From Hemicentrotus pulcherrimus (lineage: Eukaryota > Echinodermata > Echinoidea > Camarodonta > Strongylocentrotidae), in NCBI GenBank assembly GCA_003118195.1, contig BEXV01002580.1:1-17036 (forward strand): DNA of 17,036 nt. The letters run 5' to 3'. The translations under genes were made by a program, and so were the position numbers. Of the stretch, positions 9,325 to 16,401 are shown piece by piece. The notes below the pieces were generated by a model, which worked only from the letters and a program-made list of their open reading frames with translations, was not told the DNA's origin and did not search any database. Positions within the stretch are counted from its first letter, which is position 1. Each line of letters opens with the position of its first letter.

Positions 9325-9810
9325 TAAGTACCCCAAAACATAATAGCCCCTTTAATAAATTTCAGATAAATGCACCCTTTTTATGATAATTGCTCCTATT
9401 CAAATCTAATAGGTGCCCCTATTACTTTGACAAGTGCCTTTTTTCCTTTGTAAGGAGTACCCCCTCCCGTTCTGATAATTGCCCCTGTTTATCTGTGATG
9501 ACTGCTCCTTGTCAATTCTGATAAGTGCCTCTTTTCACACCTCCGATGAATATCCGTATTAAAATCTGATAAGTGACCCTTTTCCTCCTAAAAGCAGAAA
9601 TTCCATCGTAAAATGCCTCTTTTTATTTACAAGAAGTGGTCCTAACCACCTCTGATAAGTGCCCCTTCATCCTAGCTCATAATGGCCCCTTTCCAAATCC
9701 GAGAAGTTCCTCTTTTATTTTGACAAGTGTTCCTTTTTTTGTAGTAAGTGCCCATTATTCATTCTTACCAGTTCCCTTTTTCATCTCTAGTGAGTGCCCC
9801 TAAAGCCCCC
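9325..9810 (-). repeat. Degenerate minisatellite, GGGGCACTTATCA-type unit, minus orientation
   Basis: This is a run of roughly 18-25-bp units with core TGATAAGTGCCCCTTTT, heavily diverged (for example GATAAATGCACCCTTTTT, CTGATAATTGCCCCTG and CTGATAAGTGCCTCTTTTC). Read on the minus strand the core is AAAAGGGGCACTTATCA, the same unit that fills 16402-17036 on the plus strand. The degree of decay suggests an old array. Confidence 0.75.
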
Positions 9811-9819
9811 ATCACACCA

Positions 9820-10190
9820 ACTTGTTCTCACTTCGTTATGAAACCGTCCTTGAGAATCGTAAAACGGTTTATGGTCGGAGTAGAATGTGCAAATATTGTC
9901 TACAATACGATCCTAGTTCATTCATAAATAGTCCTCAATACGTCCATCTCGTCCTTACCCCTTCCATAGTAAGTTCATATCAAGTTCATATCGGGTAAGT
10001 TTGCCATTTCCAGGCAGTTCAAACCAATCCCTAGTCAGTTTACACCCGTTGTTAACTAGTTCTACCTCGTTCCCATTACGACCAGACCGATTCTAACAAG
10101 TTCAGAGACAGTTCAGCTCCTCCTCATATCGTTCTTAGCGCCTTCGAACGCGCTCCTAAAGCGTGTGGAATCAAGTTCTGGCTCAAGCGT
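9820..10190. repeat. Degenerate GTTC/CGTCC-rich short-unit array
   Basis: Many short motifs of the form AGTTCAT, AGTTC, CGTTC and CGTCC recur every 8-15 bases. One near-perfect direct repeat is AAGTTCATATC, at about 9971 and 9982. No coding frame is supported. It begins just after a CCCCCATCACACC motif at the edge of the neighbouring minisatellite. I read it as another decayed tandem array, possibly from the same mobile element. Confidence 0.4.
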
Positions 10191-10367
10191 TTGATTTGTA
10201 TTGTATCAGATGTATTCTTCATCAAGACCAATCTCTCGTGTTGTGTCATTCTTTTGTACAGTTATCAAGGGTGGTATCTGTTTGCTCATGATCTCTTTCA
10301 GTCTTAGTATCAGTTTAAATCATTACACTTTTTATCAACTTGTTGAATCCCATAGGAAAGAAATGAG

Positions 10368-10507
10368 CCTGCCGCATACTCCTGCGGCAGACTTGCCGCA
10401 GATCTGCCGCAGACTTGCTGCAGACTTGCCGCATACTCTTTCAGTATGATGTAGAGTCTGCGGCAGGTCTGCCGCAGACTTGCTGCAGACTTGCCGCATA
10501 CTNCTGC
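10368..10507. repeat. GC-rich CTGCCGCAGACTTG minisatellite at the copy B boundary
   Basis: Motifs of about 12-14 bp (GCCGCAGACTTG, GCTGCAGACTTG, GCCGCATACTC) repeat in tandem. A longer unit of about 50 bp, ending ACTTGCCGCATACTC, occurs twice (about 10384-10437 and 10461-10503). Palindromic pairs such as CTGCGGCAG and CTGCCGCAG add hairpin potential. The single ambiguous base N (10503) falls here, consistent with assembly difficulty. Immediately to the right begins the block homologous to copy A. Confidence 0.85.
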
Positions 10508-10511
10508 ACGA

Positions 10512-10740
10512 TAAGCTAAGCGAACATAAATGAAGAGACTCTACTTTGTGATTGTGTTCCTCTCTCTTGTCACACACGGAAGGTGGGCTTCAAGCAACCT
10601 GGCCTCTGGCTGAGAACGCCTTATGTTGAAATAAATGTTAACACAGGAGGCGAAAGTTGACGATGGCCCTGGCTTATACAAGAACAAGATAAATCAAGCA
10701 AAAGTTCAAGCTCGTTTACTCCAAACCTTCATAAGAAAAA
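10512..10740 (+). repeat. Upstream conserved block of copy B
   Basis: The counterpart of 2835-3070. It starts a few bases after the minisatellite at ATAAGCTAAGCGAAC and ends at an A-run (10736-10745), after which homology jumps to the proximal promoter of copy A (about 4664 onward). Its right half (10603-10680) also aligns, inverted, to 14656-14562. Confidence 0.8.
10530..10613 (+). CDS. Conserved 27-codon mini-ORF, copy B
   Basis: Same length, start and stop as the ORF at 2862-2945. It begins MKRLYFVIVFLSLV, a more hydrophobic version than copy A because Asn is replaced by Phe, and ends NLASG-stop. It therefore looks slightly more like a signal peptide than its partner does. No downstream coding exon could be connected to it. 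It is equally compatible with non-coding upstream sequence carried along in the duplication. Confidence 0.2.
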   Translation: MKRLYFVIVFLSLVTHGRWASSNLASG

Positions 10741-10915
10741 AAAAATGTCATCACTTCCCCGCTACTCCTGCTGTTAGACATGTTCAAATGAAGAAACACA
10801 TACAGCTGACCTTATAAGTTAAGCTGAATTAATAGGGTGTGAAATTTGGTTTGAAAAAAAACAAACATGTTATTCAAACACGATATCATTACGTTGCTCT
10901 TAGAGGTTGAATTGC

Positions 10916-10960
10916 TATAAATACAGAGTGTCTTGTGGACAACATCATTCCGTTGCAGAT
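10916..10960 (+). promoter_or_regulatory. Core promoter of gene B: TATA box
   Basis: TATAAATA at 10916-10923 corresponds exactly to copy A's box. At the position of A's initiator, copy B reads ATTCCGTTG rather than GTTCAGTTG, so the initiator A is lost and the start site may be shifted or weaker. The sequence upstream aligns to copy A back to about 10748. The distal TGACCT block seen in A and in the inverted third copy is absent. Confidence 0.7.
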
Positions 10961-10996
10961 CACAGAGATATTCAAGATATTCCTGCTCTTCTCAAG
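10951..10996 (+). other. Gene B exon 1 (5' untranslated)
   Basis: The counterpart of gene A exon 1, with the shared core GCAGATCACAGAGATATTCA and a donor CTCAAG|GTAAGT, a better consensus than A's AAT|GTAAGT. There is no ATG within the exon. The 5' limit is set by analogy with copy A. Confidence 0.65.
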
Positions 10997-11667
10997 GTAA
11001 GTCAAATGTCTTTTTGCATTCGCAAACGATTGTATAAACCTGTGAGTTGGTTACACTGCACACTCTCCACTCACTTTGGAGCATTTCAGCCAGTCGCCCG
11101 TTCACGTACTACTTCTATATTATACATATTTATACATATACATAATGCAATCATATTGCCGTCCGGTTCCGACATGTTACCCATTTAACAACTGGATGGA
11201 GAGGACCAATGTAGATAAAATACCTTGCATGAATGTCGAATCCACGATTTCCAAGCAAGTGATTAGACCACTCAACTACGACACATATACGTATACGGTA
11301 TCTATTGAATGACTGGTAAACGAATAATCAAAGTTTTTGCATAGCATCTTTCATAAACATTATTGGCTACGAGAACTGATCTTAAGATTAAGGAAAATAG
11401 GTAGATAGGAGGGATGAACTAGAAAGAGGACAAAGACGCATGAGAGAGACAGATGAAAGCGATACGTGATGGTGGACGTGCTTTGATTTTAATTTTTATC
11501 AGGGAGAGGCTTCCGTATAAAGTGCTAAAATTAATCTCAATTTAATTTTCTTGTGAAGGTATGTTCTCTACACAACTTTCGAAACCAGTTACTACATGAT
11601 AATTGAATTTATAAACTCATGTCTCATTTACACGACAGATTATCTAAAAACCAACTCACAAATCAAA

Positions 11668-13316
11668 ATGGGCAAGGCTCTCTTCTTCGTTCTGGCTTGT
11701 GCCCTCATCGTCGCCGTCATCGCCGATTACGAGCTCAACGACGACACCCTTGAGTTCTTTGAGACCGAGAAGAGGGGTATGGGACGGAGTCTCAAGAAGT
11801 ACAAGGGTGAGTATTTCTAGCCATTAAACTTCGAATATGTGCCCTCCCACCCCCTTAAATCTACAACAAACACAAGACACTTGACGAAGAAAAAAGGCAT
11901 TCTCATCATAAAAAAGGAAAACCCTTTGCGCAACCATCAAATTAAATCCTAGCGTATGTATTTTTATTGAATAACATAAGCCCCAATGGAATTTAAATAT
12001 TAACAGTAATGAAATAATATTTTCCTTTGAGAATTTTTCCCTGTTAACAATACAGTGTTGATACATGGTTTAAAGGAACTTTTAGATTGGCATGACATCG
12101 TGAATTCAATTGAGAGGCGTCAGAAAATAAAAATATGAGCTTCTAATTTATCCTCCACAATCAATGTCATGTTTGTATTGCATGAATGAATATTACCAGT
12201 TCTCTTGTGTTGGCAACCTTTAAAAGATATATCACGTCCTATCTGTTCCCTTTCAGCCTGTCAGCAATTCGGCATGTCATGCTGGTGCAACAGGCGAAAT
12301 GGCGCAGTCGTCTTCTGTAGCGGTAAGTTCTACCAACTTTATAGTAAATAAACTGCATGGTTAGTCCCACTACATGTACTATTATATCATGCATCAAAAC
12401 AAATTTTGTTATTGGTTGAGAGCTCGTCACGTGACCAGAAATTTTTCAACTATTTTAAGGTTGCTCTGAAAAAGTTCTATATGACAGTACTATTTAGGAG
12501 TTATTTGAATTGATTTTTTTTTCTTCAAATCTTAATCTAATGAAAACAAAATCTTTTTTAGATAAATTTTTTTTACATTCTAAATTGTATTTTTACCCTA
12601 AATGATATTTTAAAAAATATTTGTTTAAAACAAATGTTTGATGCAGGATATAAACCAAATATACCATGCCTTCTTTTCAAAACTATGAGCCTCGGTGGCT
12701 CCAAAAAGTACTTTGCTAAGGAGCTTCGCTCCTCAGCAAATAGTATTATTGGAGTCACCTCTTGCGCGTAGTTTTTACCAGAACCTCTCAAGTATAATAT
12801 TTGTATACTATACTTAACAAAGACTGCTACTACTAATACTAATAATAATGATAATAGTTATAATGGGGGTAGCCACAGTTATATTTAATAAGCAATCGTT
12901 CATATCAAGGGATGCTTGAGTTACCCTTCGTCAGGCGAATAGCATATTGAATTTAGGTCCCGTGTGTAGGGGAGTCATTTCCTTTGTACGTTAAGAACCC
13001 ATTAAACGATTCAAATAAAAGTAGGAGGAAACTCCGATGCAAGTTATCTCGGGAGGAGAGACCCAGTGGTCTCATCTTTCCCCCCATAATTAATAACAGT
13101 AATAACAAAACAACGTATTACGTTTATCTGACATTATTAGCCCATCTGCCCTATAATAGGCGCTCTTGTAAGATCTTACCGGGTCACCACTTACTTCTCC
13201 TGGTGAAGAGATGCAATCTGAATATTACATATACCACGGACTCAGAAGGCATCTACATCCGTCATGTTTTTCCTTTATTCTTTTTCGCAGGCGCCGGAAA
13301 TGGAGATAACATATAA
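11668..13316 (+). CDS. Gene B: secreted four-cysteine cationic peptide precursor, exons 2-4
   Basis: Coding exons are 11668-11806, 12257-12322 and 13291-13316. Exon 2 starts at 11639 after CACGACAG, and both coding introns are phase 1 as in gene A. The precursor is again 76 residues: signal peptide (1-19), an acidic propeptide identical to gene A's (20-36, ending EKR) and a 40-residue mature peptide of net charge about +5 with C-X6-C-X-C-X9-C. It differs from A at 3 of 36 residues before the cleavage site and at 11 of 40 after it, including loss of the acidic residue just before the second cysteine. Spacing, introns and UTRs show it is the tandem duplicate of A, transcribed in the same direction. 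Retention of intron 2 would stop after four codons (GEYF), unlike A. The likely role is a secreted antimicrobial-type peptide, with the same caveats as for A. Confidence 0.85.
12323..13290 (+). other. Gene B intron 3
   Basis: A 968-nt intron, shorter than A's (1422 nt). Its first half is AT-rich and unlike copy A. It contains the foldback hairpin at 12694-12759 and short TAC/AAT runs near 12825-12855. From about 12965 (GGGGAGTCATTTCCTTTGTACG) to the acceptor it aligns to A. Small open frames in it have no support as genes. Confidence 0.6.
12694..12759. repeat. Foldback hairpin (MITE-like)
   Basis: GGTGGCTCC (12694-12702) pairs with GGAGTCACC (12751-12759) with one mismatch. Further in, TTTGCTAAGGAGC (12712-12724) pairs with GCTCCTCAGCAAA (12728-12740) with one mismatch across a 3-nt loop. 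The whole forms an almost continuous hairpin of about 30 bp per arm, with a GGAGCTTCGCTCC tip. No equivalent is seen in gene A's intron, so it arose or inserted in copy B only. Confidence 0.7.
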
Positions 13317-13485
13317 ACTCTCTGATAGCATCCGTTGACAAATCCCGGAGCAGAAAGGAATGACGTACGGAACAGTTTTGCCCATGCACATTCTCTATTT
13401 TTCTTTGATTCTCTAAATTTTAATTTAATGTATTCCAACATTCAGTGGTACTGAAATAAAGCTATTGTAAACAAGTTTTTTTTTT
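13317..13485 (+). other. Gene B 3' UTR and poly(A) signal
   Basis: Sequence after the TAA is closely related to gene A's 3' UTR (TCTCTGATAGCA, GGAATGACGTACGGAACAGT, TTCAGTG). AATAAA lies at 13455-13460, followed by a T-run at 13477-13485. Cleavage is expected around 13475-13480. Confidence 0.7.
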
Positions 13486-13622
13486 GTCTTTCATGTCGGA
13501 GCTTTTAATTTGTGTGTGTTTGTGCGTATGTGGTATTGGTGGTGCTATCAAGCCAATAATGGATGATCCATGAGTTCATGAGGAATATTGGAGACATGAG
13601 AGTGAAAGAGTGAGCAACCTGA

Positions 13623-13658
13623 AATGTCTAGTCTGTATAAACAAACAGACTAGACATT
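13623..13658. repeat. Perfect 14-bp inverted repeat
   Basis: AATGTCTAGTCTGT (13623-13636) and ACAGACTAGACATT (13645-13658) are exact reverse complements around an 8-nt loop. The right arm is present in copy A (about 8279-8292), but the left arm there reads ATGAATGTTGTAGT and does not pair. The palindrome is therefore specific to copy B. Confidence 0.85.
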
Positions 13659-13681
13659 GATTAGTGAGACGGTTCCATTGA

Positions 13682-13710
13682 ATGATTGATTGACTGACTG
13701 ATTGATTGAT
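13682..13710 (+). repeat. (GATT/GACT)n microsatellite
   Basis: A tetranucleotide run of GATT with two GACT variants. Copy A has only ATTGCTTGATTGACCC at the same place, so the array expanded in B. Confidence 0.85.
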
Positions 13711-14259
13711 CCACTAATTTACTCTAAACACGGAAACTACTAGGCTCTTTTACCAATTGTCTGTGTATGAAATAAAATCAGATATACAATCACATACATA
13801 CAAATATTGACTGCCTTGAGGGGAACGGTTAAAACTATTACCCAAAGTGGTCTCGAACCGTAATGTGACCCAAGACGTAGTCGATGATCATAGTGTAGCT
13901 TCGAGATTACCGCAGAGCTATAGTCTTACCTGAGATCCGAAAAATAAGCAGTCGATATGTGTTTTATTCAATTGAATTGAATTAAAATGGTATTTGTTAA
14001 GAAATCAGATTCCAGCTCAATAGCTGAATTAAAAGGAATACATGCATGATACGAAAAAAAACAGAATAATTGACAACTTGATATACACTTTGATTTACAT
14101 TCGTAGTTACAAAAACGGCCATGGTATAACAAACTAAGCAAAGAGATGCGAAAATCTGAAGAGAGAAAAAAGGAGGGTTGTTCGAAAAATTGCCATCCGA
14201 CAATGGCTCCAGGCCAATTTACTTACCGAACGCTTAACTTTAGCTACATACCAAACACC

Positions 14260-14560
14260 ACACCCAACTCTAACCCATATCCCCAAACCAACAGTACGTT
14301 CTATCTTCACAAGCAATTTACTTGGCGCAAAGAATCAGGTCCATCATATTTTTCTTATTTTCATTTTTATAATGAAAATAATACTTACATAATGAAAAGT
14401 CAATGAATACATGCTATATATTTGCCACATGTGGCTCCATCAAGATTGTGTAATAGTTTTTTTAATTATTAATCTGCGGCTTGTCTTTGATGAAAAAGAA
14501 AGCAATTTGTAATGGGGCGTAACAATTTTTACCGGGAAGCAAGATGAAAGTCAATTTATC
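14260..14560. other. Gene-free stretch at the right end of the duplication
   Basis: Recognisable homology to copy A fades at about 14300. An 86-codon frame over 14146-14406 is low-complexity (Asn, Pro, Thr, Tyr) and derives from the decayed flank. No splice sites or promoter are evident. Confidence 0.45.
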
Positions 14561-14586
14561 TGACAGTTCCTGGCACAAAGTTAAGG

Positions 14587-14814
14587 TCAGAATTTTGTCT
14601 CTGTATTGTCTGAATTAACATCTACTTCGACATAAAAGGCGCTCTCAGCCAGATCGATGATGCCGAAAGTGCCCCGAAAGAAGCGGAAAAGTTCAACATC
14701 ATAACATTTCGCATAGGTTTTTTGTCGCAGAAAGATGGGATATTATGCAGTAATTGATCCCGACTCACCGTGCTCGTTTTCCTGAATGCTTGCACGCAGC
14801 TGCCTTCGGGTCAT
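14587..14814 (-). pseudogene. Open-frame relic or exon of an unidentified gene, one internal stop
   Basis: On the minus strand, ATG at 14814 opens a frame (MTRRQLRASIQENEHG...) that meets TAA at 14745-14743. It continues in the same frame for 51 more codons to TGA at 14589-14587. The second part looks protein-like (FFRGTFGIIDLAESAFYVEV) and is not low-complexity. Its 3' part is homologous to 2935-3016 and 10603-10680, where a 2-nt deletion breaks the frame. A GGTGAGT at 14772-14766 (minus) could be a donor after the first 16 codons. It lies about 480 bp downstream of the inverted third promoter on the same strand, so it could be part of that gene or its remnant. I do not recognise the protein. 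Chance openness is possible. Confidence 0.3.
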
Positions 14815-15255
14815 AATTAAAAAAAAAAAATGCTATTCGCACGTCCGTTTGTTTGTTTGGTTTTATTTCCGTCATATAACAATCACACAAAAATAACAAT
14901 ATGTAACATAATTTTTCAAACATAATATACATACAACATACAGATCGAAGAATATTGCACACGTCCAACAGACTCCAATAGGCGCTTGTGTGAACATGCG
15001 TCTGTGCGCCACTGCAAAGACTTGCAGACCGTGTGTCTGACGTAGGGAATTTCTGTGAAATTCCGTCGAAGATAGATGCATGGAGGCCGGTACAGGCGCT
15101 TCAATGTAACTTAGAACCATGAAAAGTATATATATTTTTGTTTGTTTTCATTGTCCTCCATAGTTATTGATTAAATGTAATTCTAAAACATGATATATAA
15201 TCGAGGAAATAGTCATGAGGGATATGACGTCATCCTATTAAGGTGATTCTTATGG
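14815..15255 (-). other. Region downstream of the third promoter, no exon recognised
   Basis: I looked here on the minus strand for a counterpart of exon 2 (acceptor CACGACAG, then a hydrophobic signal peptide) and found none. An 82-codon minus frame (15120-14872) has no signal peptide or domain. AAATAAA followed by a GTTT-type run lies near 14865-14845 in the minus sense and could be a poly(A) signal or chance. Confidence 0.4.
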
Positions 15256-15259
15256 CGGA

Positions 15260-15333
15260 TTACGAAAATAATCTTGATTGTCACTGCGATCTGCCACTGA
15301 ACAACAGCTGCCCCCAAACGGTCCATATTTATA
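15260..15333 (-). promoter_or_regulatory. Third, inverted copy of the gene A/B promoter and exon 1
   Basis: On the minus strand, TTCTTATAAATA (TATA box 15333-15326) is followed 35 nt later by TTCAGTGGCAGATC (initiator A at 15298), then CAGTGACAATCAAGATTATT. This parallels TTCCTATAAATA, TTCAGTTGCAGATC and CAGAGATATTCAAGATATT in gene A. TTATTCAACA about 45 nt upstream of the box is shared with A as well. The exon-1 donor is not conserved: GTAATC replaces GTAAGT. The gene it drives is unidentified. Confidence 0.6.
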
Positions 15334-15487
15334 AGAATTCAAATAGGGTCGGTACTGTATTGGGATTGTGTTGAATAAAACCGGTCCTATTTAGATTCTT
15401 TCATACCAATAATCTTGCCCTATAAATTCGACAGCAATAATGAGTCTTAGCTCCGTGTTTTTTTCATTTAGCATGCTCTAAGAATGC

Positions 15488-15541
15488 TAAAAGAGGTCAA
15501 TGTGCGATACGTCTGACGCATGTGGCGCCATCGAGAGCTCC
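15488..15541 (-). promoter_or_regulatory. Distal block of the third promoter
   Basis: The minus strand reads GATGGCGCCACATGCG, then a short diverged spacer, then GTATCGCACATTGACCTC. It matches gene A's distal block (4622-4668) in order and spacing. The TGACCT motif is 160 bp from the TATA box, against 161 bp in gene A. Confidence 0.55.
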
Positions 15542-15834
15542 CATGAGTCGGCTTGTAGATAAACTATGCGCATGGGCAGATAAAGTTCTTTCGTTTACCA
15601 AACTTGTACAATCCACCTAGTAGAATATTGGATACGTGCACATGAAAGTTATGAACTTATTGTTCATATTTGTACGGACGACACAATTCGTGATGCCTAA
15701 GTTGACATTTTCGTCGCAAGAAGGCTAGCAAAGTATTTCACGAAGTGCCTCCATGATTTTGGCAGTGAATATTCTAAAATGCCCAAAGTGGGACTACTCC
15801 ATGTGTAACGGAATTGCGGATACTTGGGGTCAAT
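15542..15834. other. Gene-free stretch beyond the third promoter
   Basis: No repeat copy, splice pattern or plausible coding frame was found. Similarity between the third copy and gene A ends at about 15541. Confidence 0.45.
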
Positions 15835-15925
15835 TATGATATGTGCTCACTAAGGACTGATCTATTAATCAGATGTGTGACTTATTTAAAACTTTATTTT
15901 GAGAAGAGCGTTAAGAGGCTTATCC
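15835..15925 (+). repeat. Interspersed repeat, copy 2 (pair with 1433-1522)
   Basis: Colinear with 1433-1522, including ATCAGATGTGTGACTTATT and AACTTTATTTTGAGAAGAGCG. It runs directly into the next repeat at 15932, which suggests that both may belong to one larger element. At 1433 the second half is missing. Confidence 0.65.
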
Positions 15926-15931
15926 CTTTCC

Positions 15932-16098
15932 ATCAGAGGCGCCGGGGCGACTTCCAAAGTGGGGGGGGGGACCAACAGAAAAGGGCACTTTCTGGAGAAA
16001 AAAGGGCACCTACAAAGGGAAATCTCAAAGCGAAAATATACAATTTTTAGACATTGGTATATACTTCTATAATTTGATTACATTATCAGGGATTATTT
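15932..16098 (+). repeat. Interspersed repeat, copy 2 (pair with 8928-9085)
   Basis: It starts CAGAGGCGCCGGGGCGACTT, with a G-run (15960-15970) followed by AAAAGGGCACTTTCTGGAG, and continues through TTTTTAGACATTGGTATA to TGATTACATTATCAGGGAT. The GGGCACTTTCTGGAG and AAGGGCACC motifs resemble the minisatellite unit downstream, linking this block to the array at 16402. Confidence 0.65.
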
Positions 16099-16401
16099 CA
16101 ATATTTGTTTCTCTTTATACATCACATAAAATATTGCTTAAGCATCATACCTTGCAGTTGGGTGTGATGGTCGAAAAAAATCATTTGCGAGCGAGGAAAA
16201 AATAAAAGATATGTGATTACGCAGTGCGAAAATACATCTTATAAAGAGGAAAAAACCAATCCTCATTGGATTATAAATAAATACATTCTCATAACAGTAA
16301 AACTGAAAATACCTTTGATAAGTAATAAAATAAAACATCTAAAAATGTGAGCGAGCGTAGCAAGTGAGTTTTTGGAGATATTGCTCTTAGTCGTATGAAA
16401 T
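16099..16401. other. AT-rich spacer within a probable repeat element
   Basis: No gene seen. Short GAGCGAGCG-type motifs occur at 16187-16195 and at 16350-16363 (GAGCGAGCGTAGCAAG). They resemble sequence I associate with marine invertebrate repeats. This stretch probably belongs to the same element as the flanking repeat blocks. Confidence 0.35.

Noticed and set aside
10368..10507. CRISPR-like array
   Set aside because: The units are contiguous without unique spacers, contain internal variants and lie in a eukaryotic locus. It is a minisatellite.
12984..13316. 110-codon ORF ending with gene B's stop codon
   Set aside because: It is intron 3 sequence that happens to be open into exon 4 (GAGNGDNI). 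The CAG acceptor at 13290 and the homology with gene A identify only the last 26 nt as coding.
14635..14690. Short plus-strand peptide resembling a nuclear localisation signal (PRKKRKSS)
   Set aside because: It is only 15 codons with no supporting context, and it lies antisense to the more protein-like minus-strand frame.
14872..15120. 82-codon minus-strand ORF downstream of the third promoter
   Set aside because: It has no signal peptide, no resemblance to the A/B precursor and no splice context, so I could not support it as the missing coding region.
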